From the NCBI GenBank assembly GCA_010645155.1, contig CM021314.1, positions 7,179,148-7,243,147 on the forward strand: a DNA stretch of 64,000 nucleotides, given 5' to 3'. This stretch comes from Tigriopus japonicus (taxonomy: Eukaryota > Arthropoda > Copepoda > Harpacticoida > Harpacticidae). A model generated the notes under the pieces. That model was not told the DNA's origin. It saw only the letters and a program-made list of their open reading frames with translations, and did not search any database. Positions 25,301-35,590 of this stretch are shown here, piece by piece (position 1 is the first letter of the stretch; every line of letters starts with the position of its first letter). A program made the translations under genes and the position numbers.

Positions 25301-27735
25301 ATCTCCATTAGGTGACCCTACCTTGCGACCTCGCGCAAAAAAGCTTGCCCAACACACCAAGTCACATCACTAACTCCGACATGAAATTGAAATAATTGAG
25401 TCCTTTAAACACAAGCTTGGATTCATTTGCCAAAGAATGCAAATTACTAAGTTTAAGTGAATAAAAAATTGTTATGCTTGTTGTCCATTAGATTCAGTGG
25501 TTCTTAGCCGTGATCTTACCATTCTGCGCGCAAGTACATTGTCATAGTTTGGGATGAATCCATGGTGCCCTAGTAAAAAAGTGGCTCCAAATTGTGGGAT
25601 CCTCAAGAGGGATTGAGATTTCTCCAAGAGGCAACCAATTGCATCAGCCACCGTTGGATATCGGAAAGAAATTAGACACAACAGGAAGTTGAAAGTCATA
25701 GAGAACCCCACTAATCTCAATTTGATTCGGCGATGCTTTTGCGAAAAGAGTCCAGCCAAAATGAGGATAATTGCTGCACCAAGTAAAGAGATCATTCTTT
25801 GGCGTTGATGCTGAGTATCCACGATTAGAAAAGCTACCACAGAGATGATAAGAGCTCCTCCAAGAGTCCAGGGCAAATATCTACAAAGCAAATGGAACAT
25901 TTTCAAAACTAATCACAGTTTAAAAGACCAATTTCCTACTTACGCGATCACTTGAAGATCTCCGAAAAGTTCCAAAACTGGTTTGGAAACGTTCCGTTTG
26001 AAGCTATTCCCCAGAAAACGTTTAAAGAGGAACTTGTACAGAATATATATGTAGAGAACAATGGAGATGGAGAGCAAAAATCCCACCTCATGGCACCAAT
26101 GAATTGTTAAATTGTTCTCAATCGAATAAAATAGGGCACCAATCAAAACAGCATTATAGACGAGGAACAGCATCACACACAGAAGATAACGCACCAAAAC
26201 TGGATCTTGAGCACAATTGTTCCCCGTAACCATGGAGCTATCTTGGTTCTGAGTGAATGATAAAACAATAATTGGCTTTATTTTGTTTACTATCTGGGCC
26301 GGGACAAGAAGCACTAAATTTTTGGAGTGAGAGGCAAACGAGGAGAATTATGGCACGTAGTAGGGTTAATTCGTTGCTCAAGTTCTTCAAGTGCTTATGC
26401 AAACTAGACCTGATTTGTATTGAGTAGACGACATATTTCAATTTTCAATTCAATTGAATGTCGGAGTGATGATTTATGCCTTCTCAAACTTATGTACTGA
26501 ATAGAGCATAGTATGAATGAGTCTTCCCTTTTGTGTTAAAACAATTACCAGAAAAGGGCTAGTTCATTCGTTCTTCGTAGGATTTGTACTGAACTTTGAG
26601 AGAGCATAACTTTTGACTCCGACGTTCGATTGAGCTGAAAATTAAAATACGAATCTTTGCCAACATAGGCAAGGTCTCATTTGAAAAATAACGTAATTGA
26701 TTTGTTCCTGCAGGAAATCATGTTTCCTTTTGTTAGCCTCCCACTCCAGAGAAATTCAGTGGTTCTTGGCCGAGAGCATTTAATCTTACTTCGATTTCGT
26801 GATCTTTGTTGGATGACGAGGTGTGGATTGTGTCTTGAGCAATGTAGTCATTTTTGGAATTGTTTTGGGTGATCTTGATCGAATCTTTCCGGAACATTTT
26901 GCCCATGACAGTTTTATACAAGCTATAAGTCTTTGAATCCGATCTCTGAACCTTTTTAGCTTCTTTGACACCCTCTTCCTGAAGTTTAGCTGTGGTTGTC
27001 GCCGTTCTGCTCAAAATACCATTATCCAGGAATCCCAAGAACTCGCTCGGTTGGATTTCTTTTGTTACCTTGTAAGTTTGAAACTCCTAAAATCAAATTC
27101 TCAATTTCATTCCAAGTAATGGTGTATTTATACGAGCATATTTCTGATGGCCTCTTTTTTTAAAAAAAGGTAATGGTCACAAAAATAGTTGGGTTATTGT
27201 GGGCATTAAGTAAGACAACATAATACAACAAAGTAGAAATGACTAGCTTGAGCTTTTCTAAAAAGTTTTTCAAACTCAGAAGCACAGTTTCTTTACTGAA
27301 TATTTCATACAAAATGGTCATTTCTATTTCTTTTAATACCTTTTCAGTGTACTCGATGCCAAAACAACTCATTCTTTCGCCTGTCATGTGGAATCACAAA
27401 GACTAAGATTTTTGCTATTCCAAAGCTCCACTCAACGTCAAAAACTTGATCGTATAAATGAACCTTTAGATTCGAGTTTCCCCACTTACCGGTGTAATTT
27501 TGGCCTGGGATTGGGGCAAGGGAAGTTCTTCTCGAAGAGGAGCAGATCCAGGCTTCTTGACCATCGTTGGATGCGAACTGTTCTCTTGATCAAGATTCAC
27601 GACGATCTCATCATCATTGAACGTGTCCACAGTTTCGATACTAGTCACACTCAGATCGAAAATCCCAGGATCTGGCATAGGAGCCTTGATGATCGTTCGA
27701 GACATATCCCTTTTTTGTCTCCTTTCCTTCACCAT
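22376..27735 (-). CDS. SLC28/CNT-family concentrative nucleoside transporter homologue, divergent
   Basis: Seven exons read right to left: 27735-27490, 27086-26790, 26248-25944, 25880-25520, 23998-23409, 22940-22736 and 22663-22376. All are in phase with GT-AG ends, giving 763 aa. Residues 1 to about 195 are hydrophilic and presumably cytosolic. Multiple membrane segments follow in the CNT order: RYLLCVMLFLVYNAV, WTLGGALIISVVAFLIV, the GATFLLG region, the LGPLEAPLLIQAHLEDLTQSE segment (about 489-508), DAALRSTSSSTS, and the end segment TLGSLAPNRR...ISTLLTG-like. CNTs couple sodium to nucleoside uptake at the plasma membrane. The canonical QTEAP motif reads PLEAP here. The NEFVAY signature is replaced by a TDLPVL-type sequence (about 680-685), and the FAN motif by NNVN, so transport is doubtful. 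Start alternatives are Met at 27735 or 27705. Confidence 0.78.
25076..25372. mobile_element. 297-bp hAT-type MITE with 8-bp target duplication
   Basis: Terminal inverted repeats of about 60 bp begin TAGTGATGTGACTTGGTGTG and are nearly identical at the two ends. The element is flanked by perfect 8-bp direct repeats ACTCCGAC at 25068-25075 and 25373-25380. An 8-bp target duplication with TAGNG termini is the hAT hallmark. It lies in intron 4 of the CNT-like gene and has no coding capacity. Confidence 0.85.
26425..26650. repeat. Foldback MITE, copy 1, in a CNT intron
   Basis: Two arms of about 105 bp are inverted copies of each other: left CATATTTCAATTTTCAATTC...CGG and right CCGACGTTCGATTGAGCTG...ATACG, with the CCCTTTT/AAAAGGG pair near the centre. 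A related copy lies at 34395-34625. It sits in intron 2 of the CNT-like gene. Confidence 0.65.
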
Positions 27736-27739
27736 AGGG

Positions 27740-29020
27740 CTTTTTCTACTAAACTAAACTACCTTTTGACCACAACAAGCTCGAGGACGGTATCAATATC
27801 AATTTCTCTCGGCTCACAATTCACATCCAATCATTGGTTTCAAGACTAGGAGCAAAATCGTACTAAACCTCGAGACGACAAAAGCAAGATGCCGAACAAA
27901 CCTACTGGAGAGCATCCCAAATTGGCCAAACCATGAGATTTTGTCGCTCCCTTCTTCTCATACTCGTGTTCATTGGCAAAAAAGTGAAATTTCTTCGTCA
28001 TGTGAACCATTAAAATGTCCTCATTTTGTCTCTCTAATCCGTCTTTAGTTACACTTGAGTACACTGAGCTCAAATGACTCGCTCGCAACGCTTGAAAGTG
28101 CATCTTTGAGGAAGAAATGTGTCAAAATTCAAGTCAACGAAAATTAATATCAAATGTATCTCTACGTCGCCAATGTGATTGGCCTAAGACAAACTGCCTC
28201 TGGTCATATTTTTCACGTGGGATCGAGATCAAAGGCACTTTTATTTTACTACTGGTGTGAAATTGCATGAAATTGGAAGAAAAAGATCTTGAATTCCCAT
28301 ATCAACGTTAGTTGGAGTTTTGCTCTCATAGTGAAGCTGTACATTTATTTCCTCATGCGTACGGCTATTCTGTAGAAGAAAAGAGGCTAAATGTATGCTT
28401 GTCACATCTAAAGTCCACTTTATCGCCAACCAATCTGATCGCTTTAGCAAATCCAGTTCGAGTCCGGGAAATGAATTCTCAGAAGTCAGGGAAAAAACTC
28501 CCCTCTCAGCCACACCCAAGTCACAAAGCGGCGTATTTTTCTTGCTTGTTTTAAAGAGTACACAACAATTCCAAAAGTGATAACCGTGATCCGCTCTCAG
28601 TGAAACTTCCTATCGCTACTTCCTCAATCCTAAGAACTTGTTCTTGAAAAAAAGCAAAGGCTACACGAATTTTTAAGCTTGAAATCGAGCAAGATGTTAG
28701 GTGAGTTGTTAAGGACACTAGGAAGCAACATGAAGTTTAGCGTGCTCAAGTATAAGGCGAGAAGGTGTGCGCACAATTGAGTATCGTTGACCAAAGTAAA
28801 GCGTGCTGCTTTTTGAGCAAGATATTCCAACGTAATGCGTTTTGAGAATTCTTCAATATGATTTATTTTTTTTCGACAACACTCTCCAGAGCCCTCAACA
28901 ACTAAACCATTAGGTAAATAACTTTAGGACCACTAACTTGGCAAGTTTTTAAGGCTTTGAGGCAATTTGAAGAATGCTAGATGCTCGAGAATTTTTGAGT
29001 TATGATTAAAAATTGTAGTT
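27740..29020. other. No gene recognised
   Basis: This is the upstream flank of the CNT-like gene on the minus strand, containing only short overlapping frames. I see no core promoter motif that I would defend. Confidence 0.4.
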
Positions 29021-29029
29021 CCCTTAAGG

Positions 29030-29123
29030 AAGCCAGAGTGGCCACGCGTACTAGTGCGTTCTTAAAAGTGCCGAGTGTAAGTGCTTCCCCAGACGGCGTA
29101 GGTTCGTAACCTGTTGGGGGTGG
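29030..29123 (+). other. Degenerate tRNA-like sequence (pseudo-tRNA or SINE head)
   Basis: GCCAGAGTGGCCACGCG resembles a leucine/serine-type A-box region, CTTAAAAG resembles an anticodon arm, and GGTTCGTAACC at 29101 is a near B box. The acceptor stem does not pair. It may be the 5' head of a tRNA-derived SINE or a decayed tRNA. Confidence 0.35.
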
Positions 29124-29289
29124 GATTGAAGCTGTCGGGAGAAATCCTTCAATTTACTGGGAATCGCATTCCTTGTACCGGTAATAAAAAATCAACAAAA
29201 AAATAAAAATAAAAAAATCGTACAAGACGTACTTGAAGAATTCTAAAGAGGCAACTTGTGTACCAAGACACTTGAAGTAACTCGCCATA

Positions 29290-30374
29290 CAGTCGAATCT
29301 CATTTTAAGCAACTTTTCTGTCAGCGGCAAAATGTTGCTTATATCGAGATTTTTCTTATATTGAGGCTCAAGAAACGATGAAAAATACAGGAAACTGCTA
29401 GATGAGTTTACCTCACCTTCAAATAACCTTATAAGCTTAATTCTATTACAACAAAACCTGACAATGACCAAAAAAATTAGCCTTTAAAAGCAGTCGTTAA
29501 AACGCACAAATTGACATCACAAGTGCATGCATTTATATCTCCATTACGAAGCTTCAGAACTTGCTTCGATCTCAGTTTAACAAGAAAACATTAAAGAAAA
29601 AAGTACAATTTTAACATCAGGATTGTGAGATTTTCTAACTGAAACAAGGACAAACAACTTTCTAAAAAGTTTGAGCCTTCCAATCTTTTAAACTGATGAA
29701 GTTTTTAGCTATTGTTTTAGAATATCTCAACTGCAAATCTTCTATTCTCGATTTGACTTTAAATTACCTCAAATTTGCTCAAATTTGAGAGACTTTCTTG
29801 GGTTGACAAGACACTTCCTCGGGTTGCTTGTTTTTCTCTAGGTTTCGTTTTGGCACACACATATTTTTTTTACACTCAAGCATTGCAGATTTGTTGGTAA
29901 AACAAACTAATTTGTGCTTAAATTATTTTTTTTATAATTGTCTTTAAATTACTTTTTTAACTTAATATCTTTAAAATAGTTTTTGTTGAGTGGCATTTTG
30001 AACAATTTTTAGTGACTTTAGGGATCAAAATACAATTTTTCGTTCTTTTGACTCTGACCTGAAAAGCGCAAGTTTTTTTGTCAAAAAAGTGTTGGGCACC
30101 AGAGACTAAAAAAAGTGTGCAAATGGGGCCCCAAAAAGCGCAAAAGCGCAGGATATGAAAGCACTGCATTGATCCTTTAAGTAATACTTCGTTTTACTTT
30201 GTTTTGTTGTGTGATGTGACCAATTTAAGTCAGAGAGATAGGCCAAAACTTTGAGAATGTCTCTTATATCGAGATTGAGGAAAACTGGAAAAAAAATTAT
30301 ATCGTGAATTCTTATGTGGTAAAATTTTGGTCAGCGCGGAAAATAAACAGCTTGCTTATATCGAGATTCGACTG
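29290..30374. mobile_element. Pogo/Tigger-like non-autonomous element
   Basis: The termini CAGTCGAATCTC (29290) and GAGATTCGACTG (30374) are inverted and flanked by TA on both sides. The motif CTTATATCGAGAT recurs near both ends. The termini resemble those of pogo/Tigger elements. About 1.1 kb in length, AT-rich, with no transposase frame. Confidence 0.7.
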
Positions 30375-30611
30375 TACTTGCATTGAGTATACTTCCAAAT
30401 GCCCGGCAACTGATTTAACAAGAAGCGTGTGTTGAAATTGTTCTTTTAGTGTAGCTGGTTCAGTTCAACGAAACCAAAAAGGACGCGGTCGATCGAGAGA
30501 ACCAGATTCAGAAGCTAACAAATACGAGGCTCAAAACTGGATTTGGTTTAGTTTTGTTTGAGAGTCGGCAGTACTCGCACACATATTTACCTGAAGAGAA
30601 GAAAAGAAACC

Positions 30612-31637
30612 ATGAAGTCTCTTTTATTAATTACTTTTTGTTTAGCAACCTTGATCGGCCTCGGCCATGGTCAGAGTCTTTTGAACAAAGCTTTGGGAGT
30701 CATTGGACTTGGGGAGGCCAATAGCAAATGCAAAGAGGCTGAATCCCAACTTGGTGCGGGTCAATGCGCCATTTTGTTCACCGATGATGATTGTCGAGGT
30801 AAGGGCTCTTGCCGTATTGTGTGATTGAATTCAGTTTTTATGTATTTCGTTCATGTCATAGGTGATGCTTATCCCATTGGAGAGGTCTCTGGAAATCTCC
30901 CGTTCACGTATCAAAACCGATTTGAATCGGTTCTAGTCAAGAAGAATTGTGCCTTCATCGGCTATGATGATTCCATTGACAAAATTGGACAAGGTCTTTC
31001 CAGTTTGTTGACTGGAAAACGAACGAATGAAGAGCGAATAGAGTCCCTCGATGATTCTGCAGTGGTTATTGCTCCCAAAGATCAAAATCTGGCCATTGAT
31101 TTTGATGACGTGAAATCAAACGACAATTTGGAGCAAGACATTGAATTTGCCGCATGCGCTTGCGGAAATGTTGGTAAGTTCATTTGTTTTCGTAAGGTTG
31201 AGCTTAAATTCACGCAACCTACACTAGATGATTTATTTGAAATGGAACTTTTTTTACAACAATTTTAAGGTCCCTGTCCTGCTGTGCCTAAGCATTTGTG
31301 TGCCATGTGCTACGACGAGAACGGTTGTGATCGGTCGGATTGGGACAACTTTTTGGGCATTCCCATCACCAATCTCTGGAGTTTGAGCCGAGGTGATGGC
31401 GGCCGTAATGGTATCGAGTCTTGTGTGGTTCGCAAGGGCTGCAGTCTGACCATCATTGATACGGACGTCTTGGGCAACGATGGCCAATACACCTTCACAG
31501 CACCCAAAGATAGTGATTATCACTTTGACATGAATGGCAATCCTGACCCCAAGATTGATGCTTTGGCCAACGATGGTGAAGATGTCACGTGCTCGTGCCC
31601 TGGAGAAACGGAAATGCACATTGATAACCTAGAATAA
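30612..31637 (+). CDS. Secreted beta/gamma-crystallin-like protein, paralogue A
   Basis: Exons 30612-30798, 30862-31173 and 31270-31637 join in phase 1 at both GT-AG introns to give 288 aa. An N-terminal signal peptide (MKSLLLITFCLATLIGLGHG) marks it as secreted. The segment AILFTDDDCRGDAYPIGEV...FESVLV has the aromatic-x6-Gly and Ser pattern of a beta/gamma-crystallin Greek key. Further repeats of similar style follow (ESLDDSAVVIAPKDQNLAIDF; ESCVVRKGCSLTIIDTDV), with many cysteines (PCPAVP, CAMCYDENGCDRSDW). It is the first of three tandem paralogues. The function is unknown; the crystallin assignment rests on motif pattern only. The ATG at 30612 opens directly onto the signal peptide. Confidence 0.75.
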
Positions 31638-31647
31638 TCTAAATCTC

Positions 31648-31653
31648 AATAAA
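31648..31653 (+). terminator. Poly(A) signal of paralogue A
   Basis: AATAAA lies 11 bp after the stop codon of the first secreted paralogue. Confidence 0.6.
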
Positions 31654-31931
31654 AATGAGCTGTAAACGCTACCTCTAATTATTGTTTGCAATTTTTTTAT
31701 GGCATATACTTTTGCATGTTGGTCGTAAACAAAGTAGACGTTATTCCAAATTAGAATATAAGACTTGCTTCGCCAGTTAGTGGCTACTTTCAAAGATCAT
31801 TGAAATATCCGGACAAAAGCACTTATAAAACAAGATAGATGCTGAAGCAAGGGTTTTTATTTGTAGATTATTATATATTTTTTTTGGATTTTCGGCTTTG
31901 AAGCAATTTTAGGTTGGTTGTTTAGGTAATA

Positions 31932-33183
31932 CACTGTGACAGAAAAGTCGTAACCCCTTTTCAAGAGTGTCGCTTTGCTCTGCAGCTACTGTGAGCTGAG
32001 TTAGTGGTCAAAACAAAGACCATAGGTGCCTTTGCCAAACACTCCCAAGGCTTGTTCCAGTCTCACAATGTGGCTACATGGTACCTCTCCAACATAATAT
32101 TTCAGCTTCCACCCCACTAGCAAACCCTAGTTTTTTGACTTCAAGAAAATGGTTTCAGTCACTGATAATGGCCCGAGAGGAAGGATTATCAGCATGATAT
32201 AGGGTGGAATGACACAGCTCTCCATTGCCAAGAGTCTCATAGTCTCACTAAATACAATCAAGCGCTGGTGGTCCCGCCACAAAGTCGGCCAGGGGCTTGA
32301 GAACAAACCAAGATCTGGTCGGCCAAGGATTGTGAAGAGGAGTCGTCAAACATGTGCTTTCCCTGAGTCTTGGAAAAGAAACGACAAAGCACTCAAAAAT
32401 TAGCAGAAAGATTGCCCAAGAAGGGATACCCATATCAGAGAGAGTGTGAGGCACCATTTCAAGACCCAAGTTCATGCCACCTCCTACCGGCAACAGAAAA
32501 AGCCTCTGTTCATGGGTCAAATAAAGACTGCGCCTGTGGAGTTTGCCATAACAATCTGCAATGGTCCCTGGACAACTGGAAAAGAGTAATGGGGTCTGAT
32601 GAGAGCCAGTTCTACCAGCAAATTCAGCTTGTGATTGCATTTGGGCCCACGATTCCAGCCAAGTTCCCACCATTCCAACTGTGAAGCATTCACCAAAGGT
32701 GATGGTTTAGGAGATGTTTGGACCTTGTGGATTGTCAGATTTGCACTTTGTGCTAGAAAATCAAACTGTCAATCCCAAGTACTATTGGGAGGAGATCCTC
32801 TCAAAATTTGCACTCCATGCCAAGCAAAGGAAGAGATCTAGGGGGCCTTTAACTCAGCGCAAATTGTCACCTTCAAAGGCTGAGTGGCCAAGCAACTCCC
32901 CCAACCACAACCCTATTGAAAATTTGCTGGGCGATATTGAAATTGGGAGTGTCAGAAATGCAACAAGTGTCATCACTGAGTCAGCTCAAGAGGTAACTGC
33001 AATTGGCTTGGTCTGAAATAAGGCTCGATACCCTTGAAGCGCTGGTGGAGTCAATGCCCAAAAGGATGAAAATGGTTGTCAAAATGAGAGGAAATCACAC
33101 TGGATGCTATTGAAATACACATTGTTTGTTTTAAGCCTTCTATGATCTGTTCTTTATAGGGTTACGACTTTTCTGTCACACTG
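31932..33183 (+). mobile_element. Tc1/mariner element, decayed
   Basis: Inverted termini CACTGTGACAGAAAAGTCG (left) and its complement ending CTGTCACACTG (right) match over more than 25 bp with one mismatch, and are bounded by TA (31930-31931 and 33184-33185). The 1.25-kb interior carries the remains of a Tc1-type transposase on the plus strand. It is inserted between paralogues A and B. Confidence 0.8.
32203..33016 (+). pseudogene. Tc1-type transposase relic
   Basis: Fragments appear in order but in shifting frames. First is a helix-turn-helix (MTQLSIAKSLIVSLNTIKRW) with the linker KPRSGRPRI. Next is the region around GSDESQF, which keeps the acidic residue of the catalytic triad. Last is SPNHNPIENLLGDIE, where the usual Asp of SPDLNPIE is Asn. 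Frameshifts, stops and the changed residue make it inactive. Confidence 0.75.
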
Positions 33184-33501
33184 TAGTAGAAGGAAATCAT
33201 ATCAAGAAATATAGGAGCATATGAGACAGTGGAAATAACCATGCTCGATGAAGTTTAAGGTGCGTCTTTCAATCACAGCTTATGTGGCCAAACTTGATGG
33301 AGCATGATTATTTTTGCGCCGTCTCATCCGCTTCTTCTATGTTTCTTAATATGCTTCCACTATATTCCAAAACTAACTCAACTACTGACCAATTGGTAAC
33401 TCTTAATATCTTTTTGGACAATGCGAGAATAAAAATTCTTCAGTTTGTACCCTTGTCAAGAATAGGTGAATTTTTCGAGTGCGATATTTTCTTCTCAATG
33501 C

Positions 33502-34219
33502 TCAATTGATGAACAATGCCATTAATCTATTTTTTTTAAATAAAGCACCATAATCTTTTATCCACTCTCTCAAGCCACAATTTCTCCATATTCGAGCATC
33601 GTGGGTACTTCCTGGCCACCGAGTAACGATATCCCTTATCAATCCTCTGTGATCACCAGCAACTTGACAATTTATGCTATAAAATTGCTTCTGACACCAA
33701 AAATTCTTGCGCATCCTTGCCATTTAAATCATTCTCGTATGGTTTCTTCCCCAAACGAATTTGAACTCCATCAACTCCAAGGCAAATATTGGGGATGGAA
33801 TAACGAAGTCCGCACTTTCGCGCATTTCCAATTCAGTTGGTCTCGCCATAAACTGTCCTTTTCTTTGACAGATAGCTTCTATTACTTCGTGTATGGACTT
33901 CCACGCACAAAATCTCTTGACGTTTGCCATGTACCCAGAGATATTCATGAAGGATCCGTTTGCAAGCCATGACAATGTAATGCAAACCTTTTGAAGAGGG
34001 CTTATAGGCCGTCCTATCTGACTGATGACTCAGATCATCCTCAAGAACTTGGGTTAGACCCATAACGCTGGCCTTGGTCATTCTGTAGTTACTCAGAAAG
34101 TCTGCATCGTTATAATGTAAGACAGGTTCAATTCGGTCCCAAACAACACGAGGGGGTCTTGGGGGATCCATTCGGATACCGTATCCACCACGAAGTTCGC
34201 AAAGCTCAAAAAGATTCAT
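33502..34219 (-). pseudogene. PIF/Harbinger (HARBI1-like) transposase relic
   Basis: On the minus strand, an N-terminal segment (MNLFELCELRGGYGIRMDPP, then YRMTKASVMGLTQVLEDDL) is followed after frameshifts by the segment INCQVAGDHRGLIRDIVTRW and PGSTHDARIW. These are typical of HARBI1-like DDE nucleases. Several frame breaks occur near 33724 and 33833. Termini were not identified. Confidence 0.7.
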
Positions 34220-34260
34220 TGTAATAGAAGAAAATGAACGCTAGCAATTGAATAGCAACT

Positions 34261-34314
34261 GGTTCAGTTTCGGTTCGAGTTCAGGTGCATCCATACATCT
34301 GAAATCCATAGAGA
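34261..34314 (+). repeat. Orphan copy of the paralogue B 5' leader
   Basis: Fifty-four bp starting GGTTCAGTTTCGGTTCGAGT are nearly identical (one difference seen) to 35532-35585, which immediately precedes the paralogue B start codon. No secreted-protein exon follows this copy. Confidence 0.8.
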
Positions 34315-34394
34315 ACTAGAAAGATCGATCTCAAGTTCAACCTCGATACTAGCTTATAAAACCTAGAATTCCAGATTTCAGTCTTTTTTCGATC

Positions 34395-34625
34395 CTAAGA
34401 CTCAGTTTTTTTCGTTTAAAAAACTAGCTCTCTCAAAGTTCACTGCAAATTCTACCGAGAATGAATGAAGTAGCCCTTTTTCGGCCATTGTTTTACCACA
34501 AAAGGGCGAACTCATTCAGTCTATCCTCTCTTCAGTACATAATTTTGAGAAGGTTGGTTGAGAAGGTTTGAGAAGCTTTTTTATCCGTCATTCGATTGAG
34601 CTGAAAATTGAAATATGTCGTCTAC
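34395..34625. repeat. Foldback MITE, copy 2
   Basis: Inverted arms meet around CCCTTTTT...AAAAGGG, with outer parts CTCTCTCAAAGTTC and CGTCATTCGATTGAGCTGAA. It is related to the element at 26425-26650. Confidence 0.6.
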
Positions 34626-34635
34626 TGAAAGCAAG

Positions 34636-34741
34636 CCAGAGGCTAGTTTTTTAAGACGCAAAGATCGATCTTAAGATCGTACTTTAGTACTGTAAGTTCG
34701 ATCTTGAGATCGATCTTTGCGCTTAAATAACTAGCCTCTGG
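34636..34741. repeat. 106-bp near-perfect palindrome
   Basis: Arms of about 50 nt (CCAGAGGCTAGTTTTTTAAG... and its complement ...CTAGCCTCTGG) pair with few mismatches around GTACTTTAGTAC. Each arm includes the self-complementary AAGATCGATCTT type motif. It directly follows the foldback MITE. Confidence 0.8.
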
Positions 34742-35531
34742 TCTCGTTTGCAGAAGAACGCAATTGAATTAATCCTTCTGGCAATCATAATTCTCACCGT
34801 TAGCCTCCCACTCTAGTTTTTATCCGGATTTTTAACCGATCCACAGAATGTCATTCCATGTAAATGTCAGGAGAAGATAAAACCCGAGTGGGGAAAAGTC
34901 ATGCCAGTTGTTAGTGCGTCTTGGTTTTGCTTAAAGTTCCTGTCCCTACTGATGAGTTTTGCCCTTACACTTGTTTGAATTAGATCAACAGTGCCAAAAA
35001 ATATCTAGTTTTTGCAAAAAATATCTTAAATATGTGAGCTTAATTCTTTTGGGTGCATTAACTTCAATGCGAATGGAAGACTCTCAACTGTAATCCAGGA
35101 CGTAGTCAAATGTTATCAAATTGAACTTCAATTGTAAACCTTTCCCTGGCTTCTAGACCATATCTCAATATAACCGTACAACACGTCATAGTTCTTCACT
35201 TCCAATTCCATGGTTATAGCACGTACTCAGTAACAACACCTAACTACACATGTTTTATCCATGTTACACTTCCTCTCTTCCCTCGAATTCAGTTCTTCTT
35301 TGTCACCAGGGACTTTATCACCAATTTCTGTCCAGAGTAAGGAGCTACATTGACTTGTCTTCCAAGGTAGATTGAGTACAATGCCTCCATTTGAGACCAC
35401 TCAGTAGACATTCCATTGTGTAGCTGTGCTCCGAAACCAAATATCGCACACACCCAGTCAAATACCTCACTCAACTAGAACGAAATCACACTAACAGAGA
35501 AGCGACAAACGCGTTGCTCACAACTGGATTA

Positions 35532-35585
35532 GGTTCAGTTTCGGTTCGAGTTCAGGTGCATCCATATATCTGAAATCCATAGAGA
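35532..35585 (+). promoter_or_regulatory. Probable core promoter and 5' leader of paralogue B
   Basis: TCAGTT at 35535-35540 fits the arthropod initiator consensus TCAKTY. It would start a leader of about 55 nt before the ATG at 35591. No TATA box is visible. A similar GGTTCAGTT occurs upstream of paralogue A at 30458-30466. Confidence 0.4.
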
Positions 35586-35590
35586 TAGCC

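Noticed and set aside
26733..26789. Continuation of CNT exon 2 to a stop (NALGQEPLNFSGVGG)
   Set aside because: A strong donor GTAAGAT precedes it, and exon 3 continues the transporter in phase.
27160..27387. 75-codon minus-strand frame between CNT exons 1 and 2
   Set aside because: Exons 1 and 2 join in phase without it, and its composition is AT-rich intron-like.
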